Positions 1-8,526 of a stretch of DNA of 64,000 bases are shown here, in pieces (the first letter of the stretch is position 1; each line of letters opens with the position of its first letter). This DNA comes from Piscinibacter aquaticus (GTDB taxonomy: Bacteria; Pseudomonadota; Gammaproteobacteria; Burkholderiales; Burkholderiaceae_C), in the NCBI GenBank assembly GCA_007994965.1, contig VOPW01000001.1, positions 3,348,001-3,412,000 of the forward strand. Direction: 5' to 3'. A program made the position numbers and the translations under genes. The notes below the pieces were generated by a model. It saw only the letters and a program-made list of their open reading frames with translations. It ran no database searches and was not told the DNA's origin.

Positions 1-1314
1 AACGGCTTCCTGCTGCAGACGCATGCCGTCGGCCAGAGCAACGTGCTGATCATCGACGAGGCGCAGAACCTGTCGGCCGACGTGCTCGAGCAGCTGCGCC
101 TCCTGACCAACCTCGAGACCAACGAACGCAAGCTGCTGCAGATCATTCTGATCGGCCAGCCCGAGCTGCGCACGATGCTCGCGCGGCCGGAGCTCGAGCA
201 GCTCGCCCAACGCGTGATCGCGCGCTTCCACCTCGAGGCGCTGACGCCGAAGGAGACGGTGCAGTACATCCGCCACCGCCTCGGCGTGGCCGGGCTCAAC
301 CGCCCGCTGCCCTTCGAGCGTGATGCGCTCAAGCGCATCCACCAGCTCTCGCGCGGCGTGCCGCGGCGCATCAACCTGCTGTGCGACCGTGCGCTGCTCG
401 GCGCCTATGCGGGCAACAAGCCGGCGGTGAATGTCGAGATCGTCGAGAAGGCCGCGGGCGAGGTGTTCGAGGGCCAGCTTCCGCCGGCCGAAACCTCGGC
501 GCGACGGGAAGGGGCAGCGCCCAGCCCTGGCCGCTGCGGTGATCGCCGGGCTCGGCCTGGCCCTGTGGGGCGGCGTGGCGCTGGAGCGGCGCAGCGCCGG
601 CCACGGCACCGTCGCGTCGGCGGCAGCCGCATCGGCGCCCGCTTCGGCCGCCGCGGTGGCGCAGGCGGCCTCCGAGGCGGCCTCGGCCGCGGCGCTGCCG
701 GCGTCTGCAGCGAGCGCCGCGGTGCCACCGCTGGCCGATGCGAAGGCGGTGCTCGCTGCCGCCTGGCACAGCGAGGCCGAGGCCGGCGCGCGCTCGGCGC
801 CGCATGGCAGACGACGCTGGACGATGGCGACCCTTGCGCGGCCGCCACCCGCCAGCAGCTGCAGTGCTTCCGCAGCAGCGGCAGCAGCACGCTGGCGCTG
901 ATCCGCCAGCTCGACCGGCCGGTGATGCTGAGCGTGCAATCCGGCGGCACGCGCGGCCGTGCTGCTGACCGGCCTGACGATGCGCCAGGCCACGCTCACC
1001 ACGCGCGACGGCAGGCTCGCCGTGCCGCTGCCAGCGCTCGCGGAACTGTGGCGCGGCGAGTTCGCCACGCTGTGGCGCACGCCGCCCGGCTACGACGACG
1101 GCGCACCGGTCGACTGGCTGTCCGCGCAGCTCGCGGCGGCGCAGGGCGAGGCCGCGCCACCGGCTCCGAGCAAGTTCGATGCAGCCTTGCGCAACCGCCT
1201 CAACGCCTTCCAGGTGGCGCAGGGCCTGAAGCCCGACGGCCGGCCGGGCCGCTGACGCTGATGCTGATCAACCGCGCCACCGGCGTGGCCGAACCGCGCC
1301 TGCAGCCGGAGTAG
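1..1314 (+). CDS. gspA: General secretion pathway ATPase GspA/ExeA (5' end outside window, frame broken)
   Basis: AAA+ ATPase of the type II secretion accessory pair GspA/GspB, which in other bacteria helps insert the secretin through peptidoglycan. The window starts inside the ATPase domain: the Walker B box VLIIDEAQNL is read from base 46, followed by a sensor region and the IGQPELR segment. A transmembrane segment lies at about 525-590, then an Ala-rich stretch, and the C-terminus (about 1180-1300) resembles a peptidoglycan-binding domain. The frame changes near 500, 789, 955 and 1245; the last three are repaired by restoring CCTGG. gspB follows after 6 bases. Family assignment is firm; the exact residues around the breaks are not. 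Confidence 0.85.
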   Translation, partial: NGFLLQTHAVGQSNVLIIDEAQNLSADVLEQLRLLTNLETNERKLLQIILIGQPELRTMLARPELEQLAQRVIARFHLEALTPKETVQYIRHRLGVAGLNRPLPFERDALKRIHQLSRGVPRRINLLCDRALLGAYAGNKPAVNVEIVEKAAGEVFEGQLPPAETSARREGAAPSPGRCGDRRARPGPVGRRGAGAAQRRPRHRRVGGSRIGARFGRRGGAGGLRGGLGRGAAGVCSERRGATAGRCEGGARCRLAQRGRGRRALGAAWQTTLDDGDPCAAATRQQLQCFRSSGSSTLALIRQLDRPVMLSVQSGGTRGRAADRPDDAPGHAHHARRQARRAAASARGTVARRVRHAVAHAARLRRRRTGRLAVRAARGGAGRGRATGSEQVRCSLAQPPQRLPGGAGPEARRPAGPLTLMLINRATGVAEPRLQPE

Positions 1315-1320
1315 CCCACG

Positions 1321-1965
1321 ATGTCCTACATCCTCGATGCGCTGCGACGGGCCGATGCCGAGCGGGAACGCGGCGCGGTGCCCGGCCTGCACACGCAGGC
1401 GATGCCCGAGCCGGGCGACGACGACGAGGCGCCCGCGCCGCGCCGCGGCCCGGCGCCCTGGCAGTGGCTCGCGATCGGGCTGACCGGCGGCCTCGCCGTC
1501 GCCGTGGCCTTCAGCTGGCGCGGCGACGAACCGCCGCCGAGCCCGCCGCCCGCCCCCACGCCGATGCCGGTGCTGCCTGCGCCGGCCCCGCCGCCCGCCG
1601 CCACGCTGCCGGCACCGCCACCGTCCACACCACCAGCCGGCCCGGTGGCGATCGCACCGATGCGCGCGGGGCCGGCGCCCGCTCCGGTGCCCGTGCAGGC
1701 CGCATCGGCGGCGCCCGCAGCGCCGGCCGCGATCCCGCGCGTCAACTCGCTGGCCGAGCTGCCTGCCGAGGCGCGCGCCGGCCTGCCGCCGCTGGCCTTC
1801 GGCGGCTCGATCTACTCGAGCACGCCGGCCAACCGGCTGCTGATCGTCAACGGCCAGTTGATGCACGAGGGGGAGCCGATCGCCCCCGGGGTGATGCTCG
1901 AGCAGATCAAGCCGAAGGCCGCGGTGCTGAACATCCGCGGCCAGCGCTACGAGATCGGTCTCTGA
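1321..1965 (+). CDS. gspB: Type II secretion assembly protein GspB
   Basis: A 214-residue inner-membrane protein starting MSYILDALRRADAERE, the usual N-terminal signature of GspB. It has one transmembrane helix at about residues 47-65, a long Pro/Ala-rich periplasmic linker, and a C-terminal GspB domain (about 138-214) containing LPPLAFGGSIYSS and NRLLIVNGQ. GspB partners GspA to open the peptidoglycan for the secretin. It follows gspA directly, so the two are probably co-transcribed. The frame is intact. Confidence 0.9.
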   Translation: MSYILDALRRADAERERGAVPGLHTQAMPEPGDDDEAPAPRRGPAPWQWLAIGLTGGLAVAVAFSWRGDEPPPSPPPAPTPMPVLPAPAPPPAATLPAPPPSTPPAGPVAIAPMRAGPAPAPVPVQAASAAPAAPAAIPRVNSLAELPAEARAGLPPLAFGGSIYSSTPANRLLIVNGQLMHEGEPIAPGVMLEQIKPKAAVLNIRGQRYEIGL

Positions 1966-1988
1966 GGTTCCGCGCCTGGAAAGACAAA

Positions 1989-2042
1989 GGCCGGCAGGTC
2001 TTGCGACCGGCCGGCCTGAGCGGCGAGCGTCCTGCGCTCGCC
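1989..2042 (-). terminator. Two adjacent hairpins between convergent genes
   Basis: A 12-bp stem with one mismatch (1989-2000 pairs with 2005-2016, TTGC loop) is followed by a perfect 8-bp stem (2022-2029 with 2035-2042). Read leftwards, the first stem is followed by a T-rich tract (CCTTTGTCTTT), as expected for a rho-independent terminator of the leftward genes starting at 3941. It may also stop gspB transcription. Inferred from sequence only. Confidence 0.6.
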
Positions 2043-2047
2043 GGGGC

Positions 2048-2251
2048 CTAGTTCGACGCCGCCGACGCTGCCGCGGAGGCCGCAGCCGGTGCCGCCGAAG
2101 CGGGCGTGGCCACGGCCGAAGCCGCGGGGGCGGGTGCGTGCAGCGCATCGGCGCCGTGCTTCTCGCCGCCCATGTCGATGTCACCGCCCTTGCTCAGCAC
2201 GAACAGTGCGAGCGCGGCAAAGGCGACGAAGGCCAACAGCAGTTTCCACAT
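2048..2251 (-). CDS. Small single-pass membrane protein, unknown function
   Basis: A 67-residue protein with an N-terminal hydrophobic helix (residues 2-20, LLLAFVAFAALALFVL) and a low-complexity Ala/Pro tail. The tail could be periplasmic or cytoplasmic. It lies 13 bases downstream of the MFS transporter on the same strand, so it is probably in that transcript, which would end at the hairpins just beyond. No known family recognised. The low-complexity composition leaves some doubt that it is translated. Confidence 0.5.
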   Translation of the reverse strand: MWKLLLAFVAFAALALFVLSKGGDIDMGGEKHGADALHAPAPAASAVATPASAAPAAASAAASAASN

Positions 2252-2264
2252 GTCGCGGTGCTCC

Positions 2265-3941
2265 TCAGTCCTTGGCGTAGATGTCCACGTCCTTGGTCTC
2301 GCGCACGAACAGCATGCCGATGACGAAGGTCACCGCGGCGATGATGATCGGGTACCACAGGCCGTTGTACATGTTGCCGGTCTGCGCCACGATCGCGAAG
2401 GCCGTGGTCGGCAGCAGGCCGCCGAACCAGCCGTTGCCGATGTGGTACGGCAGGCTCATCGAGGTGTAGCGGATGCGCGTCGGGAACATCTCGACCAGCA
2501 TCGCGGCGATCGGGCCATAGACCATGGTCACCAGGATGACCAGGATCACCAGGATGCCGATGATCAGCGGCTTGTTCATCTTCGCCGGGTCGGCCTTGGC
2601 CGGGTAGCCGGCGGCCTTCAGCGTGTCGGAAACCGCCTTCTTGAATTCGCCGTCCTTCTTCTTCGCCTCGTCGGCCGGGATGCCCTTCGAGGTGTAGCTG
2701 GCGATCACCGTCTCGCCGATCTTGATGGTGGCGGGCGTGCCGGCGGCGGCCGTTTCATTCTCGTAGCTCACCGAGTTGGCGGCGAGCACCTGCTTGGCGA
2801 TGTCGCACGAACTGGTGAACTTCACCGTGCCGGTCGGGTTGAACTGGAACGAGCACTCGGCCGGGTCGGCGACCACGACGACCTTGTTCTTCGCCTGCGC
2901 CGCGGCGAGGTCGGGGTTGGCCGCCTCGGTCAGCGCCTTGAACAGCGGGAAGTAGGTCAGCGCGGCGATCAGGCAGCCGGCCATGATGATCGGCTTGCGG
3001 CCGATCTTGTCGGACAGCGAACCGAACACGATGAAGAACGGCGTGCCGATCAGCAGCGACACCGCGATCATGATGTTGGCGGTGGCGCCATCGACCTTCA
3101 GCGCCTGCGTCAGGAAGAACAGCGCGTAGAACTGGCCCGTGTACCAGACCACGGCACGGCCGGCGGTCAGGCCGATCAGCGCCAGGATCACGATCTTCAG
3201 GTTCTTCCACTGGCCGAAGGACTCGGTCAGCGGCGCCTTCGAGGTCTTGCCCTCTTCCTTCATCTTCTTGAAGGCGGGCGACTCGTTCATCGACAGGCGG
3301 ATCCACACCGAGATGCCCAGCAGGACGATCGAGACGATGAACGGGATGCGCCAGCCCCACTCGCCGAAGGCCTGCTCGCCGATCGCGGTGCGGGTGCCGA
3401 GGATCACCATCAGCGACAGGAACAGGCCCAGCGTCGCGGTCGTCTGGATCCACGAGGTGTAGGCGCCGCGCTTGCCGTGCGGGGCGTGCTCGGCCACGTA
3501 GGTGGCTGCGCCGCCGTACTCACCGCCGAGCGCCAAGCCCTGCAGGAGGCGCAGGATGATCAGGATCACCGGAGCGGCGACGCCGATCTGCGCGTAGGTG
3601 GGCAGGATGCCGACGATGAAGGTCGACAGGCCCATGATCAGGATCGTGACCAGGAAGGTGTACTTGCGGCCGATCATGTCGCCGAGGCGGCCGAACACCA
3701 GCGCGCCGAACGGGCGCACGATGAAGCCGGCGGCGAAGGCCAGCAGCGCGAAGATGAACGCCGAACCGGCGTCCAGGCCCGAGAAGAACTGCTTGGCGAT
3801 GATCGCCGCGAGCGAACCGTAGAGGTAGAAGTCGTACCACTCGAACACCGTGCCGAGCGAAGAGGCGAAGATGACCTTCTTCTCCTCCTTCGTCATCGGC
3901 GCATCGGCCGCGGCCGGCTTGCCGATCGTGCTGGTTGCCAT
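2265..3941 (-). CDS. MFS metabolite:H+ symporter with large extracytoplasmic insert
   Basis: A 558-residue transporter of the metabolite:H+ symporter branch of the major facilitator superfamily (ProP/ShiA/KgtP type). It shows the branch signature EWYDFYLYGSLAA near the N-terminus, GRLGDMIGRK in the loop between helices 2 and 3, RLLQGLALGGEYGG, and a second loop motif GSLSDKIGRKP. Family members are usually 420-450 residues; here about 125 extra residues sit between helices 8 and 9, with two cysteines (DPAECSF and SSCDIAK) that could form a disulphide. The ATG at 3941 is chosen because AGGAGA precedes it by five bases. Frame intact. Substrate unknown; a small organic acid is plausible. Confidence 0.85.
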   Translation of the reverse strand: MATSTIGKPAAADAPMTKEEKKVIFASSLGTVFEWYDFYLYGSLAAIIAKQFFSGLDAGSAFIFALLAFAAGFIVRPFGALVFGRLGDMIGRKYTFLVTILIMGLSTFIVGILPTYAQIGVAAPVILIILRLLQGLALGGEYGGAATYVAEHAPHGKRGAYTSWIQTTATLGLFLSLMVILGTRTAIGEQAFGEWGWRIPFIVSIVLLGISVWIRLSMNESPAFKKMKEEGKTSKAPLTESFGQWKNLKIVILALIGLTAGRAVVWYTGQFYALFFLTQALKVDGATANIMIAVSLLIGTPFFIVFGSLSDKIGRKPIIMAGCLIAALTYFPLFKALTEAANPDLAAAQAKNKVVVVADPAECSFQFNPTGTVKFTSSCDIAKQVLAANSVSYENETAAAGTPATIKIGETVIASYTSKGIPADEAKKKDGEFKKAVSDTLKAAGYPAKADPAKMNKPLIIGILVILVILVTMVYGPIAAMLVEMFPTRIRYTSMSLPYHIGNGWFGGLLPTTAFAIVAQTGNMYNGLWYPIIIAAVTFVIGMLFVRETKDVDIYAKD

Positions 3942-4127
3942 GAGAGTCTCCTGAATGTCGATGCACCGCCCCCATGGCGGTATGGGGCGCGACTGTCGGA
4001 GCACCCTCTGACCACTGTCTGACGCGCCGCCAACACAGGCTGACAAACTCCGGCGCAACCCTCGGTTTTTGTTCCTCGATGCGAAAACTGCGGGTAAGCG
4101 AGCATCCGGGCGAGGGAACCCGCTCCA

Positions 4128-5009
4128 TCACTTTTGCATCGCGTCGCGCGAGAGATCGCGCGCCTTCTCGGCCAGGTAGTCATCGAGCGAATACTCGTGC
4201 AGCTGCGCCGCATAGCGCTCGGTCAGCGCGAACCCGGTGCGCAACCTCGCCTGCAGCCGCTCGCCGGCGCTGCCGCTGCGCTCGCGGCAATGCGTCAGCA
4301 ACGCGAGGTAGTAGCGCATCACGTTGCGCTCCAGCGAACCGCGCTCGCCGCGCACGTACTGCGGCTGGCCCTGCGCATCGCGGCCGGTGACGGTGAAGCC
4401 GATCTTCTCGCGGCCGGCGGTGGCGAGGTAGGTCTGCATCGCCATGCGTGCCAGCAGCCCGCTGTTATGGCCGAAGCCGAAGTGCACGAAGCTGCGCGGG
4501 CCCTCCAGCGGAACGGCCTCGAAGACCATGCGGTAGTCGGTGGTCGAAAGCGGCCCGGTCGGCGCAGTGAGCACCACGCGCAGGTGGCCCGGCGCATCGA
4601 TCTCGCTGCGCATCGTGTAGTGCATCTGCGCCGTCATGCCGGCGCCGCCGGTCTTCTTCGGCCCTGCCAGCACCGACACACCGCCCTCGACGACGCGGCA
4701 GCCGTGCACGTTCAGGTGCAGGAAGAGCAGCTCGCACACGCCCTGCGGCGAGCGGAAGGCGGCGGTGGCGACGGCGAAATCGTGCGGCAGCTCGGCATAG
4801 ACATCGCCCTCGATGCGATCGGGCAGTTCCTTCGAGACGATCACCAGCGGTTCGCCGAAGGCGTTGTCGCGCAGCGCGCCCTGCAGTTCCTGCCGCTTGG
4901 CGAGCATCTCGGCCGGCGTGGCCGCTTCGAGGGCCTGCGCAGGCCCCATGAAGCCCGCGGCCAGGGCCATGCCCATCACCCACGCCCGAACCTGCGCACG
5001 CCATCTCAT
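4128..5009 (-). CDS. Secreted protein of unknown function
   Basis: A 293-residue protein with a signal peptide (MRWRAQVRAWVMGMALAAGF, cleavage likely after about 30 residues near AQALEA). The mature part has no domain I can name; it contains paired segments such as RIEGDVYAELPHDF and PQGVCELLFLHLNVHGC, with two cysteines. It is likely periplasmic or envelope-attached. The reading frame stays open far upstream, but the start at 5009 fits the signal peptide, and the next gene diverges 83 bases away. Frame intact. Confidence 0.65.
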   Translation of the reverse strand: MRWRAQVRAWVMGMALAAGFMGPAQALEAATPAEMLAKRQELQGALRDNAFGEPLVIVSKELPDRIEGDVYAELPHDFAVATAAFRSPQGVCELLFLHLNVHGCRVVEGGVSVLAGPKKTGGAGMTAQMHYTMRSEIDAPGHLRVVLTAPTGPLSTTDYRMVFEAVPLEGPRSFVHFGFGHNSGLLARMAMQTYLATAGREKIGFTVTGRDAQGQPQYVRGERGSLERNVMRYYLALLTHCRERSGSAGERLQARLRTGFALTERYAAQLHEYSLDDYLAEKARDLSRDAMQK

Positions 5010-5092
5010 GCCGCGAGCATGCCCCCGCGCGGCCGCCGGCGTGCTGCGCCCGCGCAAGCGAGGGGCATGCCGTTGTGGTGATACTGGCAGCC

Positions 5093-5925
5093 ATGCGCAA
5101 GACCCTCGCCCCCTCGCCCTGACCCTGCTGGCGGCCGGCACCACCGGCGCCTTCGCCGCCGATGAGCAGGCAGTCCCCGGCCGGCCCGGTGGGAGGCGGG
5201 CATTGCCGTGGGCGGCGGACGCGTGCCCGACTACCCGGGTGCCGACGAATCGAACTGGCGCGGCATCGTCGTGCCCTGGTTCGTCTACCGCGGCCCGGTG
5301 TTCAGCGTCGACGAGCGCGGCATCCGCGGCCGCTTCGTCGACACCTCGCACTGGGAGCTGGACTTCACCGCCACCGCCGCCTTCAACACGCGCGAGAACG
5401 AGCGGCGCGCCGGCATGCCCGAGCTCGACTACCTGTTCGGCATCGGCCCGCAGCTGGTCTACAAGGGCTGGCAGGGTGCGGGCGGGAGCGGCGCCTCGGC
5501 GCACTTCAAGCTGCGGGCGATCCAGTCGACCGACTTCAAGCGCGTCGATTCGCGCGGCGGCACCTTCTCCACCGAGCTGCGCTGGCGCGAATTCGGCGTG
5601 CTGGGCAGCGGCTCGGTGCTCACCGCCTCGATCGAGCCCACCTGGGCCAGCCAGCCGCTGCAGCGCTATTTCTACGGCGTGAGCGCCAGCGAAGCGACGG
5701 CCACGCGCCCGGCCTACGAGGCGCGCGCCGGCTACCTCGGCACCGACTTCGGCCTGTCGCTGCGCCAGCGGCTCGCGCGATGTGTCGTGGTTCGTCGCCG
5801 GCGAGGTTCGCTCGCTGCACGGCGCGGCCAACCGCGCCAGCCCGCTGCTCGCCTCGAAGACCAACCTCACGCTCGGCTTCGGCCTCGTGTGGACACCGTG
5901 GCGCAGCAGCGAGATGGCCAACTGA
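5093..5925 (+). CDS. MipA/OmpV-family outer-membrane protein (frame broken)
   Basis: An outer-membrane beta-barrel protein of the MipA/OmpV family. The start at 5093 gives a signal peptide (LTLLAAGTTGAFA), then GGGRVPDYPGADESNWR, a family hallmark near the mature N-terminus, followed by alternating hydrophobic strands. The end LTLGFGLVWTPWRSSEMAN resembles the usual C-terminal strand region. The frame breaks near 5117, about 5190-5205 and 5772; conserved sequence continues across each break, so I treat the gene as functional with sequence errors. MipA proteins are linked to murein synthesis complexes or antibiotic response; the role here is not known. Confidence 0.75.
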
Positions 5926-5938
5926 TCAGTGTCCGGCG

Positions 5939-5990
5939 CCGGGCCGCCCCAAGCCGGACGGCGCCCCTCGGGGGCAGGAGCGAAGTGACT
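5939..5990. repeat. GC-rich intergenic repeat, copy 1
   Basis: A palindrome-bearing element between two convergent gene ends. It contains GGGCCGCCCCAAG, then GCGCCCCTCGGGGGCAG and CGAAGTGA. The same blocks occur, in reverse orientation, at 52930-52996. Elements of this form are scattered in Burkholderiales genomes (general knowledge); here the placement suggests a hairpin terminator or REP-like element. Confidence 0.7.
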
Positions 5991-5998
5991 GGGGGACG

Positions 5999-8161
5999 TT
6001 AGTAGCTGACGCGCGCGTAGTAGGTCTTCTGCGCCGCCTCGCGCGCCTGCGCGAGCGTCACGATGCCGCGCTCGGCCAGCAGCGGGATCAGCTTGAGGAA
6101 GATCTCCGCCGTCACCATCGCATCGCCCACCGCGGTGTGGCGGCCGAGCACGCTCACCCCCAGCCGCTCGGCGATGGCCTCCAGCCGGTGCGACTCCTGC
6201 TGCGGGTGCACCACGGCCGATAGCAGCAGCGTGTCGAGCACCGGCTGGTCGAACACGAGGCCGGTGCGCTGCTGCTTCAGCTCGAGGAAGCGCATGTCGA
6301 AGGCGGCGTTGTGCGCCACCAGCACCGTGTCCTGCGCGAAGGCGTGGAAGGCCGGCAGCACCGCATCGATGGCCGGGGCACCGGCCACCATGTCGGGCGT
6401 GATGCCGTGGATCGGAATGCCGGCCTCGGGAATGTCGCGCTGCGGATTGACCAGCTGGTCGAAGACGTCCTCGCGGCGCAGCTTGCCGGCCACGATGCGC
6501 GTGGCGCCGATCTGGATGATCTCGTCGCCCTCGCCCGGATTCAGCCCGGTGGTCTCGGTGTCGAACACCGTGTAGGCCAGTTCGGCCAGCGGCCGCTCGG
6601 CCAGCAAGCGCGATGGCTCGCTGGCGCGGAACAGGTCGAAGTCGTAGACCTCGGGCCGGCTGTCGCTGCGCACGATCTGCGCGGCATCGAGCTGCTCGCT
6701 GCTGGCCGCCAGCGGCAGCAGCCAGCGGAACATCGAGGCATGGCGCACCCGCTCGCGCTCGAACCAGAAGGCGCCGTCGTGGCGCTCGACCACGTCACGC
6801 ACGCTGAGCGCCAGCGTCTCCTGACCGATGCGCATCGCATCGGTCTCCCAGCCCATCACGATCTCGGTGCTCATCGTCGGGCCGATCCAGGCGGGTCGAG
6901 CCGCGCGCGGCCGGAGGCCTCGGCCGCGCGCAGCTGCACCGACTTCAGCTCGTACTCGTCGACGAGGCGCCCGGCCAGTACACCAGCGCCTGCAGCAGCG
7001 AGAAGCTGTCGACCTTCAGCCACAGCGAGGCGTCGACCTCGCTGTGGCTGACGCGGCAGCCGCACTGCGCCTCGATGCGACGCGCGGCGGCGGCGACCGG
7101 TCGGCGCCAAGCATCTCCTCCAGCGGCCAGCGGGTCTTGACGGTCTGCGCGGTGTGGCTGGCCAGCTGCTGGATGCGCTGGCTCATCGCCCGCACCTCGT
7201 CGCGGATCACGCCGTGGAAGCGCTCGCGCGTGGCGGCGTCCAGCCCATCGTCGTCGAGCAGTTCCACCGCGGCCTGCAGGTTCCCCAGCGAGGCGCGGCT
7301 GCCTTCGGTCAGGCCGTGCAGCAGCTGGTCGCGTTCGGATTCGTCGGCGAAGTCGCGGGTGATGTTCTCCAGCATCAGCACGAAGCCGTTGAGCGACACC
7401 TCGCCCGGTGCCGCATCGATGTCGCGCACCGGCGCCATCTGCACACGCAGCAGCTGCCCCGCTCGGGTGCCGGTGACGAACTGCGCCGACGGGTGCGCCG
7501 CGCCGCGCTGCAGCCGCTGCTGCACGCTGTCCAGCGCATGGGCGATCAGGGCGCGGTCGAACACGGTGTAGATCGAGCGGCCCAGGCCGATCAGCTCGGC
7601 GCCGCCGGCCACGCCCGGTGCGCTGGACAGCGCGCGGAACTGCGTGCGCGCGCGGCTGTTGTAGAGCAGCACGCGGCCATCGAGGTTGCACACCACGACA
7701 CTCTGCGTCAGCTCGGCCATCAGCGCGGCGAGGCGGTTGCGCTCCTGCTCGATGCCGCGGCTGGCCTCGCGAACCCGCGCCGCCACATCGGCGCGCAGCT
7801 CGCCGCGCTGCGTGGCCAGGCGGTTGATCACCTCGGCCAGCGCGCGCGCCTCGGCGCTGCCCTGCGGCTCGATCTCGCGCTCCACGTCCGCCGCCAGCAG
7901 CACGCGCGCCTCCTCGGCCAGCCGCGCGGCCGCGGCCACCCAGCGCAGGTAGGCGGCGCGCGAGAGCCAGCCCAGCAGGCCCGACAGCAGCAGCCAGCCG
8001 AGCAGCAGCAAGGCGGCGCGCGGTTCGAGCAGTGCCCCCAGCGCACTGCGCTCGTCGGGCTCCAGCGTGGCCGCGAACAGCGCGGTGCCGCCGAGCGCCC
8101 ACAGCGCGAGCACCGCGCCGGGCAGCAGCGCGGCCACGAGTTCGCGTCGGTCGAACTTCAT
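5999..8161 (-). CDS. Membrane PAS/kinase-like protein fused to DnaQ-type 3'-5' exonuclease (frame broken)
   Basis: A protein of about 720 residues. The N-terminus has two hydrophobic helices (about 9-30 and 48-66), a helical linker, a PAS-like domain (ELTQSVVVCNLDGRVLLYNSRA, about 170-290) and a region resembling a histidine-kinase dimerisation part but without a clear H box. The C-terminal third is a DEDDh exonuclease: FDTETTGLNPGEGDEIIQIG (first acidic motif), LVAHNAAFDMRFLE, and HTAVGDAMVTAEIF (final His and Asp). Breaks near 7105, 6978 and 6888 are all repaired by a CCTGG site, giving one continuous protein. Its start overlaps the response-regulator stop (ATGA). A membrane-anchored, signal-responsive nuclease is inferred. 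Confidence 0.8.
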
Positions 8162-8526
8162 GAAGCGAGCAGCTCGCGCACCTTCTCGGCGAGTTCCCGG
8201 GTCGAGAAGGGCTTGGTCATGTAGGCATCCGCGCCGAGCGCGCTGCCCTTGGCGATGTCGGTGTCGCGGCCCTTTGCGCTGAGCATCAGGATCCTCACCC
8301 CGGCCAGTGCCTCGTCGGCGCGCACCGCCTGGCAGACCTCGAAGCCGCTCAAGCCCGGCATCATCACGTCAAGCAGCACGAGGTCGGGCTTCTCGGCACG
8401 GATCGCCGCCAGCGCCGACGGGCCGTCGCGCGCCACGCTGACCGCGTGGCCCTCGCGCTTCATCAGGAACTCCAGCGAGATGACGATGTTCGGTTCGTCG
8501 TCGGCGATGAGCACACGTTTGCTCAT
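8158..8526 (-). CDS. Single-domain response regulator (CheY-like)
   Basis: A 122-residue receiver domain with no output domain. The acidic pocket is IADDEPN, the phospho-acceptor Asp lies in LVLLDVMMPGLSG (about residue 53), Ser is in MLSAKGRD, and the conserved Lys is in YMTKPFS. It overlaps the kinase gene upstream and the exonuclease fusion downstream by ATGA junctions, so it is translationally coupled to both. It is likely phosphorylated by the symporter-linked kinase; the downstream target must be a separate protein. Frame intact. Confidence 0.93.
   Translation of the reverse strand: MSKRVLIADDEPNIVISLEFLMKREGHAVSVARDGPSALAAIRAEKPDLVLLDVMMPGLSGFEVCQAVRADEALAGVRILMLSAKGRDTDIAKGSALGADAYMTKPFSTRELAEKVRELLAS

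Noticed and set aside
405..2184. Long minus-strand open frames over gspA/gspB, and similar long antisense frames elsewhere (2106-4022, 8544-9641, 18254-20299, 55934-57403)
   Set aside because: They are Arg/Ala/His-rich shadows of well-conserved genes in high-GC DNA, with no recognisable domains.
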